64,000 bases of DNA, taken from contig NZ_KB893290.1 in the NCBI RefSeq assembly GCF_000374065.1, positions 140,980 through 204,979 of the forward strand, in the 5' to 3' direction. The number at the start of each line of letters is the position of its first letter. Position 1 is the stretch's first letter. Both the position numbers and the translations under genes were made by a program. Under the pieces are notes generated by a model. That model was not told the origin of the DNA, made no database searches, and worked only from the letters and a program-made list of their open reading frames with translations. Below, in pieces: positions 9,361 to 16,575 of the stretch. The stretch is from Spirosoma luteum DSM 19990 (lineage in GTDB: Bacteria; Bacteroidota; Bacteroidia; Cytophagales; Spirosomataceae).

Positions 9361-10233
9361 ATGGCAAAACCTTTTGACAGTAAAGAATATCAGGACGCAG
9401 AAACATGGAGAGCGAAATCAAAGCAAAAATTACTTTCTATTGGTGATTGCATTTCAAGTTGGACAGACATTTGCGGATTTGGCAGTTTACTAGAAAAGAA
9501 TAATTGGGACTTAAATAATTTGCAAAAGAATGACGTTTTTCATCTACTTAGCGAAATGCATTTAATTGCTGGAACAGCAAAACTAATAAATATCGACCCC
9601 TTCCCCAATGAGAAAATAATAGTGTTGAATGATGGCATAGCAGGGACAGTTGATTTACAACATATTGACAAATTGCATGCTCACATTTTTTTATTCTTTT
9701 TCCGTGACTTACTATTTACACATTATCGTTTGTTGCAGTTAACCAAATTATTTGGTGTTGGTGTAAGAACAATTTTGGCTGGTGGGCAAAGAGTGCAATA
9801 TTCTTCAGCATCGACAAGTGGACAATCCTCACTTTATTATAATGAAGAGAGTATAAGTGAATTTGGGGAAAGGCTTTTAAATACAACATTTGTGTACAAT
9901 CCGGCTGAGTTTCAAATGAATACTGCATTTGCAAAAGCTTTTACAATTGACAGTTTAGGTTCAAAACAAAATATCAAAGTAAATGGATTTTATATCGAAC
10001 ATGATTATTTTACAAAACTGCAAGGAATTGCAGACTTAACAGTAAAAATTAGTGATAAAACTATAGAGCTTTTAAGAAATAATATTTTGATGTTTAAATT
10101 ATCAATTTTAAGCAAGGAAACTAAAAGTATGAAAGGACTTGAGGTGGTAATTTATCATATCGACAAATACTTCATTTATAAAGAATTTGATGGTGATGAC
10201 TTAGAACTTGATATGTTTAATCAGACTGACTAA
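9361..10233 (+). CDS. Unknown protein; possible divergent class III nucleotide-cyclase-like domain
   Basis: 290 residues, no signal peptide or clear membrane span. I do not recognise a named family. Read against class III cyclases, particularly the compact cyclases of anti-phage signalling, the order of elements fits. SSWTDICGF (Asp36) resembles the first metal-binding 'DIxGF' strand, IIVLNDGIAG (Asp91) the second metal Asp turn, and GVRTILAGGQRVQY (Arg136) the 'RGaIaxGe' strand. QMNTAFAKAFTID (about 185-197) resembles the late helix 'GpalxkAyelE', followed by a P/N-G-F-Y-I-x-x-D strand. The match is by eye and could be wrong. No adjacent effector with a cyclic-nucleotide-binding, TIR or membrane domain was found; neighbours are AIPR and HNH nucleases. 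Confidence 0.4.
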   Translation: MAKPFDSKEYQDAETWRAKSKQKLLSIGDCISSWTDICGFGSLLEKNNWDLNNLQKNDVFHLLSEMHLIAGTAKLINIDPFPNEKIIVLNDGIAGTVDLQHIDKLHAHIFLFFFRDLLFTHYRLLQLTKLFGVGVRTILAGGQRVQYSSASTSGQSSLYYNEESISEFGERLLNTTFVYNPAEFQMNTAFAKAFTIDSLGSKQNIKVNGFYIEHDYFTKLQGIADLTVKISDKTIELLRNNILMFKLSILSKETKSMKGLEVVIYHIDKYFIYKEFDGDDLELDMFNQTD

Positions 10234-10385
10234 ACTGCATATAAAATTGGGTTTTATGCAAGTTGGGCCTCACCTTGCAACATCAGTTAATTGCAAATCC
10301 CAACTTCAGTTCCAGCCGACAAATATCTATCAGCTTTTGTAAATAAATTCAATAATATATTTTCAATCAGTAGCGGTTATGGGCA
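10231..10385 (+). other. Cassette-like border downstream of the cyclase-like gene, with stem-loops
   Basis: Starting at the stop codon is a hairpin (tgcatataaaa 10236-10246 / ttttatgca 10252-10260). Next come a second inverted pair (AAGTTGGG 10259-10266, CCCAACTT 10299-10306) and the motif cagttccagccgacaaatat (10307-10326) shared with the upstream gap. CGGTTATGGGCA (10374-10385) resembles CGTTGTATGCA of the upstream border. The rest of the gap up to 10532 shows no gene. Confidence 0.35.
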
Positions 10386-10532
10386 GACGGAATACTAACT
10401 CCTAGCCTGCATAAAGCCCTGTCCGTTACATGACCATCTACAAATGACACTATACTAAAAAAGATAACAAGAAGAGTAGATTTATTATACCGATTTTAAT
10501 TGAAATAGTCACACAAGTTACAATCTGATATA

Positions 10533-10742
10533 ATGGAACACCCGGAAAGTAAAACGCCAGGCAACAACATAGCACCCAAAGTAACCGGCATTGGCGGTAT
10601 CTTCTTTTTTTCTGACAATCCAGAAGAGACGAGAGCGTGGTATGCTAAAAACTTAGGGTTCGAAATCAGTGCTTGGGATTCGGCGAGTTTTGAGTCCTGG
10701 AATGTTGACCGGCCCGATGAAGTCCACGTGAGATTTACATAG
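10533..10742 (+). pseudogene. Truncated VOC (glyoxalase/bleomycin-resistance fold) gene
   Basis: Encodes 69 residues that match the first half of a VOC domain. KVTGIGGIFFFSDNPEETRAWYAKNLGF lines up with KVTGIGGIFFKCDDPQKMKDWYAHNLGL of the intact gene at 15347, and it stops where the fold's second half should begin. A single VOC domain normally needs about 120 residues, so this is likely a remnant. It shares an N-terminal extension (M-x2-PESK) with the broken copy at 11827, so those two are closest relatives, now separated by the HNH gene. It could still be translated. Confidence 0.75.
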
Positions 10743-10835
10743 TTTTCGGTTCAAAGTAATTAGGGTTCTAGGCTAAATCTTTGGTTTAGCCTAGCCCTAA
10801 TTTTCAATACAATATAAATTTCGCATTAAAATAAA

Positions 10836-11627
10836 ATGACAAAAGAACAACAAAATAGATTCCTTATACTCTTCGCACTCAACAATTTAGGAAGTAACTT
10901 TACAAAGAATGAAGTGCTAACCTATCTTCTCGAAAGTGGAATAATCAAACTCTTCGAAAAAGATTTTGAAATTCTACCTTCAAGAAACGAAGAAAAATGG
11001 AGAAATGAATTGGCATTTGTTAGAAGCCATTTAGTCAAAGAAGGATATTTATTAAATTCCAGTAAAAACAAATGGGAAATTACAAATGAGGGAAAAGAAT
11101 ATTTTGAGTTTCTTACAGAAATATTGGCCAGCGATTCAAACCCAACTAGAATAAATAAACATGAGATTGATAACTATATTCTAGAAAACATTAATATAGT
11201 AAATATAGAAAGAAAGATACTTGAGATAAAATCAAGTAAGATATTAAGTAAAACTGAAAAATTAAACTTAATTCTTAGTAGAATTGGTCAAGGTAATTTC
11301 AGAAAAGATTTACTGAGACTTTACGGAAAATGTTGCTTATCAGGATACACGTTTTCCAACATATTGATTGCCTCGCATATAAAACCTTGGAGATTTGCAG
11401 ATAACACAGAGCGTCTTGATAAATTCAACGGATTTCTGTTAATACCAACATTCGACAAGCTTTTCGATTTAGGTTACATAACATTTGAGAATGATGGAAG
11501 AATAATAATATCACAGCAATTAAGTAAACCCGAAGCATTAGAAATTAATAGTAATATGAAAATATTTGTGTTTGAAAATTCAAAAAAATATTTAGAATAT
11601 CACAGAAAAAACATCTTTTTAACGTGA
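10836..11627 (+). CDS. HNH endonuclease, restriction type
   Basis: 263 residues, AT-rich. The N-terminal 100 residues are helical with a winged-helix feel (ELAFVRSHLVKEGYLLNSSKNKWEIT), similar to the DNA-reading domain of Mrr-type restriction proteins. The C-terminal half (about 152-225) fits the HNH_2 family: a CC pair, IASHIKPW (His181), KFNGFLL (Asn198) and TFDKLFDLGYITF. Known relatives are stand-alone, often modification-dependent restriction enzymes; that role here is inferred. No methyltransferase lies nearby. It sits between two broken VOC copies and probably arrived as a separate insertion. Confidence 0.8.
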   Translation: MTKEQQNRFLILFALNNLGSNFTKNEVLTYLLESGIIKLFEKDFEILPSRNEEKWRNELAFVRSHLVKEGYLLNSSKNKWEITNEGKEYFEFLTEILASDSNPTRINKHEIDNYILENINIVNIERKILEIKSSKILSKTEKLNLILSRIGQGNFRKDLLRLYGKCCLSGYTFSNILIASHIKPWRFADNTERLDKFNGFLLIPTFDKLFDLGYITFENDGRIIISQQLSKPEALEINSNMKIFVFENSKKYLEYHRKNIFLT

Positions 11628-11826
11628 AGTACGTTTTATTAATCATGATAATCTTAAGCTAATTCGCTGTATATTTTTACGTTATTATTTTCTATCCAAA
11701 TTCAAAAATTCAAGATTCGTAGTTCAATCTGAACGTTACATTATAACAAAAGAAAAGAAAAAATCTCTTTATGGTTAATTAACTGCTCTCGTCCCCAAAA
11801 ATTCTCACCAATTCTGACCTGATAAA

Positions 11827-12212
11827 ATGAATGAACCAGAAAGCAAATCTATAGTTCCGAATGGCACCACGCCCAAAGTAATGGGCATTGGCAGTGTTTA
11901 CCTTTTTCATGACAATCCGGAGAGAACCAGATCGTAGAACGCCAGAAATTTTGGGTTCGACATCAATGCATGGGGTAAAGTAAGTTTTGAGGCTACAGAC
12001 CTTGCCCGTTTCGATGAGGTACCTGTGCTGCAATGAAGTCCGTTCAAGCAATGAGACGGCTTCTATTCTCCGGCCAATAAGGAGTTCATGATCAACTACC
12101 GCACCCAGCACATCGAAGCGCTGGTCGATAAACTCCGGGAAAACGGCGTCACCATTACTACCTGTACTACGGCGAACTCGTCCACATTATGGCCACCAAC
12201 GGTCCAACATAA
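11827..12212 (+). pseudogene. Decayed VOC-family gene
   Basis: Reading from the ATG at 11827 gives MNEPESKSIVPNGTTPKVMG and so on, a second relative of the VOC proteins at 10533 and 15347. The conserved Trp of 'AWYAKNLGF' has become TAG (11935-11937) and a TGA follows before SPFKQ. In another stretch EFMINYRTQHIEALVDKLRENGV is clearly readable, then a frame change gives YYGELVHIMATNG, the counterpart of YDYGKFVHILDPEG. At least two nonsense changes and one frameshift make it non-functional. Confidence 0.85.
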
Positions 12213-12308
12213 GCAGAGAGAATAGAGCAAATTGACTTTGTGTAAATGGATTTAATGCAGAGGTTGTTTCCTGAAATCATCACATGAATAGTCAACTACT
12301 TATTAATT

Positions 12309-12570
12309 ACGCCCTTTCAGGGCTTGACTGTTTATGGGATTGTTTTGTCATCAATGGGCGATGCCCATCGCTAACAGATTACGCCCCTTTAGGGCTATTC
12401 ACCCACCAAGCCCTGAAGGGGCATACTATCTTAGGGATGGGCGTCGCCCGTTCTTACCAAGACGAGCATTACCCACCAAGCCCTGAAGGGGCGTATTATC
12501 TTAGGGATGGGCATCGCCCGTTCCTACTAAAACGAGCATTACCCGCCAAGCCCTGAAGGGGCGTGATAAC
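12309..12570. repeat. Palindromic and 70-bp tandem repeats left of the RAYT gene
   Basis: Short hairpins built on GCCCTTTCAGGGC and TGGGCGATGCCCA start the region (12309-12396). A 70-bp tandem unit follows, beginning ACCCACCAAGCCCTGAAGGG at 12401, again at 12471, and partly at 12541 (ACCCGCCAAG). Each unit holds the CCCTGAAGGGGC arm and a GGATGGGCRTCGCCCGTTC hairpin. An open frame across 12284-12556 is an artefact of the repeats. REP-type palindromes beside a RAYT gene are the expected substrate of that transposase. Confidence 0.85.
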
Positions 12571-12579
12571 ATGTAAAGT

Positions 12580-13032
12580 ATGGGACAATCATTGGTGCAA
12601 AATTATATCCACCTGGTATTCAGCACTAAACACAGGCAACCATTCATCCAGCCACCCGTGGAACAAGAATTACATAGCTACCTGGGAGGTATCTGTAACA
12701 AGCTGGAATGCCAACCTATAAAAGTGGGTGGCTACATCGACCATATACACATCCTTTGTAAACTCTCCAAAAAAATAGCGTTGATGAAGCTGGTGGAAGA
12801 AGTAAAGTCACATTCATCTAAATGGATAATGACGAAAGGAGAAGATTACCATAATTTTTATTGGCAGGATGGATATGGGGCATTTTCGGTCAATCCATCT
12901 CAAGTAGATACTGTGATCGCTTATATTATCAATCAGCATGAGCACCACAGTAAAAAGAGCTTTCAGGATGAATATCGGGCTTTCTTAAAGAAGTATACTG
13001 TAGAGTATGATGAACGATATGTTTGGGATTGA
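12580..13032 (+). CDS. REP-associated tyrosine transposase (RAYT, IS200-like Y1 family)
   Basis: 150 residues, full length for the single-domain IS200/RAYT group. It has the HUH metal site in YIDHIHILC (His56, His58), the WQDGYGAFSV strand (about 95-104), and the catalytic Tyr115 in IAYIINQHEHHSKKSF. The enzyme nicks single-stranded palindromes by forming a 5'-phosphotyrosine link. It is framed on both sides by GGGC-rich palindromic repeats and carries no second (TnpB) gene, so a domesticated repeat-spreading RAYT is more likely than an autonomous insertion sequence. Confidence 0.9.
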   Translation: MGQSLVQNYIHLVFSTKHRQPFIQPPVEQELHSYLGGICNKLECQPIKVGGYIDHIHILCKLSKKIALMKLVEEVKSHSSKWIMTKGEDYHNFYWQDGYGAFSVNPSQVDTVIAYIINQHEHHSKKSFQDEYRAFLKKYTVEYDERYVWD

Positions 13033-13057
13033 GATGTTTCACCCTTCTAGGGCTCAG

Positions 13058-13220
13058 CACAGGGCTGTTGCCCTGTGTTAAAAGAGTCCGCCCTTTCAGG
13101 GCTGATATGTATAGCCCTGAAAGGGCGTAATACCATAGAAGTGGGTAACGCCCATTTCGTAACATCAAAGGAATGGGTAACGCCCATTTCGTAATATCAT
13201 AGAAAAGGGTAACGCCCATT
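13058..13220. repeat. Palindromes and 32-bp tandem repeats right of the RAYT gene
   Basis: Three structures follow the transposase. A perfect hairpin lies at 13058-13077 (CACAGGGC / GCCCTGTG). A perfect 15-base inverted repeat, CGCCCTTTCAGGGCT / AGCCCTGAAAGGGCG, lies at 13089-13103 and 13113-13127. A tandem array of GGGTAACGCCCATT has units starting at 13143, 13175 and 13207, exactly 32 bp apart. The CCCTTTCAGGGCT core is shared with the left side, but the 32-bp array is not. Confidence 0.85.
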
Positions 13221-13251
13221 CCTTTGATCGACGCAGTAAAAATTCAACATA

Positions 13252-13746
13252 ATGGGACAGTACAAAGCAAATTCAACAAACTCTCGAAATTTCAGCTTAC
13301 TATCGGGGGATCAAAGTCTGGGAGAATTAATCTATAAAAAATGGTATTCGTTCGACGCTGAAATTGTATTGTCTGACGGCGCAACTTATCGACTTGAACC
13401 CGTAGGCTTTTGGAATTCGAAAATTGAATTGAAGGACGATACCCAAACCCTACTGGCATTCGAAATGGGTTGGAAAGGAATTATCATCAAAACCTTTTTC
13501 GACAACCAGGAAAATGCTTTTTTACTGACACTTAAAGGACTTTTAAGCAGTAAATTCATTCTGATCGATACAGATAAAAGAGAACTGATGGCTGCTGAAA
13601 CAGACTTCAAATGGAATAAACTCAACTTTGATTATACAATTGAAACAACCCAGGATTTTGATAATTTCAAAAACAAGGAGTTATTACTATTGACCGTATT
13701 ACACTGTATAAACTACTATATGACGGTCATTACTTCAGCGGCTTAA
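13252..13746 (+). CDS. Hypothetical protein
   Basis: 164 residues, no signal peptide. The sequence is rich in predicted strands (YSFDAEIVLSDGATYRLEPVGFW, KIELKDDTQTLLAFEMGWKGIIIKTFFD, AFLLTLKGLLSSKFILIDTDKRELMAAE), recalling the beta-barrel of tubby/LURP-like proteins, but I cannot name a family with confidence. A hydrophobic C-terminal stretch (LLLLTVLHCINYYMTVITSAA) could be a helix. It is the last gene of the AT-rich region and starts 32 bases after the repeat array. Confidence 0.6.
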   Translation: MGQYKANSTNSRNFSLLSGDQSLGELIYKKWYSFDAEIVLSDGATYRLEPVGFWNSKIELKDDTQTLLAFEMGWKGIIIKTFFDNQENAFLLTLKGLLSSKFILIDTDKRELMAAETDFKWNKLNFDYTIETTQDFDNFKNKELLLLTVLHCINYYMTVITSAA

Positions 13747-14346
13747 AAAGAATAAACACCCACAAATCCGGGGAATTAGCTTCCCAGAGCAGACAAAAAA
13801 AGACTGGCTTTTCTATACTCATCTCAGGCCTTCGGTTATTTACAGAAAGCGATGCATTGTGTACAGAGTTTCTGCTAAAAATGCCGTAGGCATGAAATCT
13901 TTGTAGATAAGAAAGCCATGGCATTGTGTATAGCCTGATTCACTAAGCCGTCGGCCCCGCCCGGTGGGTTTTGACCGCTTCTTCCCTCTCCTACCCGGTA
14001 AGCGCAAGCCAGTCTGTACAAGTAGTTAGGCAGATGGCAGATTAACGTTCGCAAAGCTGACAGCTGTGCTAGTCAAGGCAATAGCGCATCGGCTTCATCA
14101 ACGTTTTTTGCTAACTCACCTGCTCCGGCCCGGTTTCTCAAAACGCGATGTAAACAGGTTGACTTTGGCGGTAGTCGAACCGCAGAAAGTGGGCTGGCGG
14201 TAATTATTGCTGGCAGTAACCTGGCCACGCTCCTCCAGGCTGCCAATTCCAATTAATCTTCTTTTAGGCTGAATAAAATTTGAGAAACCGAACAGTTGCG
14301 CATACATTTGCAACCGATTGATTGCTTATCTATTAATTCAACCCGT
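13747..14346. other. Gene-free stretch with a small palindromic element and the arsR promoter
   Basis: About 600 bases without a convincing gene. An element at 13854-13933 has direct repeats GCATTGTGTACAG and GCATTGTGTATAG at its ends (12 of 13 identical) and the palindrome ATGCCGTAGGCAT (13881-13893) inside, so it looks like a REP/MITE-sized insert. The rest (13934-14278) is more GC-rich and shows nothing recognisable. Short frames on the minus strand there lack family features. Confidence 0.45.
14279..14310 (+). promoter_or_regulatory. Putative promoter of the ArsR-SRPBCC operon
   Basis: TTTG at 14279-14282, a 20-base gap, then TACATTTG at 14303-14310: a full match to the Bacteroidota sigma consensus (TTTG, 19-20 bases, TAnnTTTG). 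The ATG at 14347 is 37 bases downstream. An in-frame non-ATG start at 14296 would fall inside the promoter and is unlikely. Confidence 0.6.
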
Positions 14347-14667
14347 ATGAGACGAGATATTTTCCAGGCCATAGCCGATCCGACAAGGCGGGCCATTATT
14401 ACCCTGATTGCCTTGCAGGCAATGACACCGAACGCCATTGCCGACAACTTCAACACGACCCGACAGGCTGTTTCCAAACACCTTCGCATACTCACCGAAT
14501 GCGAACTAGTGAAACAGGAACAACAGGGCCGGGAAATTTACTACTCACTTGAGCTTGACAAAATGAAAGAGGTTGATGAATGGGTAAACCAATTCAGAAA
14601 AATCTGGGAAACCCAATTCAATCAACTTGACACGGTATTAGCAACCATTAAACAGGAGAAAAAATGA
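14347..14667 (+). CDS. ArsR-family winged-helix transcriptional regulator
   Basis: 106 residues starting [18 protein letters not shown], the standard opening of the SmtB/ArsR group that pairs with SRPBCC proteins. The recognition helix segment is [16 protein letters not shown], and the wing is [13 protein letters not shown]. There are no cysteine metal-binding pairs, so it is probably not a metal sensor. Its stop overlaps the next ATG by four bases (ATGA), a tight operon. It likely represses its own operon. Confidence 0.9.
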   Translation: MRRDIFQAIADPTRRAIITLIALQAMTPNAIADNFNTTRQAVSKHLRILTECELVKQEQQGREIYYSLELDKMKEVDEWVNQFRKIWETQFNQLDTVLATIKQEKK

Positions 14668-15167
14668 AAAACGATGTGCTAGTTGATTTCACCGTTGACA
14701 AAACAACAAAGACGGTACACTTTACCAGAGAATTTGCCGCCGACCTTTCGCTGGTATGGGATGCGTTTACCAAACAGGAAATTCTCGACCAGTGGTGGGC
14801 GCCTAAACCCTGGACCTCGAAAACGAAATTTATGAATTTTGACGTTGGCGGACGACGGTTTTATGCCATGGTAAGCCCTGAAGGACAAGAGCGCTGGTCG
14901 ATTCAGACGTATACGTCCATTACGCCAAAAACCAATTTCAAACTGTTAAATGCTTTTGCCGACGAGGATGAAAATCCTGAATTACCCGGTTCTGAATGGG
15001 ATATGAATTTCAGCGAACAAAACGGGACGACAAAAGTCAGTATTACTATTTACAATGAATCCCTTGCCCGCCTGGAGCAGATGCTGGAAATGGGCTTCAG
15101 GGAAGGTTTTACGATGACAACGAAGCAGCTGGAAGAATTACTGGCAACGTTATCGCAACGACGGTAG
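14664..15167 (+). CDS. SRPBCC (AHSA1-like) domain protein
   Basis: 167 residues in the START/AHSA1 fold: [33 protein letters not shown] near the N-terminus, [18 protein letters not shown] in the middle, and a long C-terminal helix ([24 protein letters not shown]). The family binds small hydrophobic ligands in a helix-grip pocket; the exact ligand is unknown. The pairing with ArsR directly upstream is a widespread two-gene arrangement. Confidence 0.9.
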   Translation: MKNDVLVDFTVDKTTKTVHFTREFAADLSLVWDAFTKQEILDQWWAPKPWTSKTKFMNFDVGGRRFYAMVSPEGQERWSIQTYTSITPKTNFKLLNAFADEDENPELPGSEWDMNFSEQNGTTKVSITIYNESLARLEQMLEMGFREGFTMTTKQLEELLATLSQRR

Positions 15168-15346
15168 AGAGGAAAACGGCCGCTACCAGAAGGTTTTGTC
15201 GACAGGGGCCATACGGACGTAAAATCATCAATAATAAAAATCCAGACGGGCCTGGTAGTAGTTAGCCTTATTACCGCAACGGATAATCCGAACGGGGTAG
15301 TAATGCTAACTACCTATTTACTACACTACTTATATTTTTTAGAGAC

Positions 15347-15724
15347 ATGAAAAAAGTAACCGGCATAGGCGGCATCTTCTTTAAATGCGATGACCCGCAG
15401 AAAATGAAAGACTGGTACGCACATAATCTTGGCTTGCCCATGAATGAGTACGGCACTACGTTCCACTGGCGCGATGCCGATGACCCCAGCAAACAGGGGT
15501 CAACCGTTTGGGGTGCTTTTGAAAAGAACACAGACTACTTCGAGCCATCCAAAAAAGACTTTATGATCAGTTACCGGGTCGAGCACATTGAAGACCTGGT
15601 GGAGCAGCTAAAAAGCGATGGCGTCACCATCATTGATGACATTGCCGCGTACGACTACGGTAAGTTTGTTCATATCCTTGACCCCGAGGGAAACAGCATC
15701 GAGCTTTGGGAGGACATTGGTTAA
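15347..15724 (+). CDS. VOC-family protein (glyoxalase/bleomycin-resistance fold), intact
   Basis: 125 residues with the complete fold: GIGGIFFKCDDPQKMKDWYAHNLG (first beta-alpha-beta-beta-beta module) and YRVEHIEDLVEQLKSDGVT with FVHILDPEGNSIELWE (second module). The C-terminal Glu of IELWE is a usual metal ligand. Substrate unknown. It is the intact counterpart of the truncated copy at 10533 and the decayed copy at 11827, with more GC-rich codons than either flanking island gene. Confidence 0.9.
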   Translation: MKKVTGIGGIFFKCDDPQKMKDWYAHNLGLPMNEYGTTFHWRDADDPSKQGSTVWGAFEKNTDYFEPSKKDFMISYRVEHIEDLVEQLKSDGVTIIDDIAAYDYGKFVHILDPEGNSIELWEDIG

Positions 15725-15880
15725 GGCGTGCGGTTTCTTTTGCCCTCGCTCCGCTGCTGCCCCGGCACCCTGTTTCGTTTAGTAGTCTGACGAATTTCCG
15801 TTTCTCCACTGGCTCTTTTTAACACGAAGCAGTTCACCCAAGCGACCGCCATTTACGGATACTTACCTGAAAACTACTTT

Positions 15881-15924
15881 TTGCCAAATGGCAACTGCCG
15901 ACAGACAGTCGATGGTTACCTTGC
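15881..15924 (+). promoter_or_regulatory. Palindromic operator and promoter of the Crp-like gene
   Basis: TTGCCA-AA-TGGCAA at 15881-15894 is an inverted repeat. A possible -7 element TACCTTGC starts at 15917. The same palindrome, inside a 21-base identical block, and an ACCTT-containing box at the same 37-base offset occur before the SDR gene at 16576. A frame using TTG at 15881 would run through the operator, so I start the gene at 15929, though this leaves a very short leader. Confidence 0.55.
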
Positions 15925-15928
15925 GCCC

Positions 15929-16498
15929 ATGAACCAGTTGATCGAGTATATCCTACAGTTCGGGAGCCTGAACCAGCAGCAAATAGACCTGATTTCGAAG
16001 AAGGCCATCGAGTTGACCCTGCCTAAAGACGCGTATTTTTCGGAAGCGGGGAAAGTATCCCGGCAGGTCGGCTTCATTATAGAAGGCATTACGCGGGTTT
16101 GTTACTACAACAACAGGGGCGAAGAGATTACCAAGTATTTTATCGAAGAGAATAACCTCGTTGTAGACCTCAGCAGCTTCGACAACGATATACCCTCCTC
16201 TTCCTACGTGCAGGCCGTTACTGACTGTACCCTCATCGTTTTTTCCAAGCAGGATTGGGAAGACCTGCTGAATACCATTGTCGGCTGGGATGCCATGGTT
16301 CGCAAAATCATTTCCAAAGCATTGCTCCAGAAAGTAGCCAGAATCAGCCCGCTGGTTTCGGAAGATGCCACTACGCGCTACCTGAGTTTTATGGAACGCT
16401 ACCCCAATCTCATTAACCGCATTCCCCTCTCCTACCTGGCCTCTTACCTGGGCATGACCCAATCGTCCCTAAGCCGAATCAGAAAAAACATTCGCTGA
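15929..16498 (+). CDS. Crp/Fnr-family transcriptional regulator
   Basis: 189 residues. The N-terminal cyclic-nucleotide-binding-like barrel (about 15-115) contains FSEAGKVSRQVGFIIEGITRVCYYNNRGEEITKYFIEENN. The C-terminal winged helix has the recognition segment LASYLGMTQSSLSRIRKNI. As in most Bacteroidota members, the phosphate-binding cassette of true CRP (GExGSAR) is absent, so cAMP binding is doubtful. It is followed by an SDR gene on the same strand. Identical palindromes before both genes suggest that it controls itself and the SDR gene. Confidence 0.9.
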   Translation: MNQLIEYILQFGSLNQQQIDLISKKAIELTLPKDAYFSEAGKVSRQVGFIIEGITRVCYYNNRGEEITKYFIEENNLVVDLSSFDNDIPSSSYVQAVTDCTLIVFSKQDWEDLLNTIVGWDAMVRKIISKALLQKVARISPLVSEDATTRYLSFMERYPNLINRIPLSYLASYLGMTQSSLSRIRKNIR

Positions 16499-16506
16499 TT
16501 CGCTTT

Positions 16507-16550
16507 TTGCCAAATGGCAACTGATATCCTGTTTGAACGGGCAACCTTTG
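16507..16550 (+). promoter_or_regulatory. Second copy of the palindromic operator, before the SDR gene
   Basis: TTGCCA-AA-TGGCAA at 16507-16520 repeats the site at 15881, within 21 identical bases (16503-16523). AACCTTTG at 16543-16550 can serve as the -7 box. The centre of the palindrome would then lie about 42 bases before the start of transcription, the position used by class II CRP activators. Confidence 0.55.
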
Positions 16551-16575
16551 CCTCATCAATCAACACAAAAGCAAC

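Noticed and set aside
12284-12556. 90-codon frame left of the RAYT gene
   Set aside because: It is translated tandem repeat sequence; the same peptide words repeat with the 70-bp unit.
12401-12570. CRISPR-like 70-bp period
   Set aside because: Whole units are repeated, not short repeats with unique spacers; it adjoins a RAYT gene, which explains it better.
13143-13220. CRISPR-like regular spacing (32 bp)
   Set aside because: The units are tandem copies with near-identical 'spacers', there are only three, and no cas genes exist.
14116-14313. 65-codon minus-strand frame before arsR
   Set aside because: It overlaps the arsR promoter, has no recognisable features and no conserved look.
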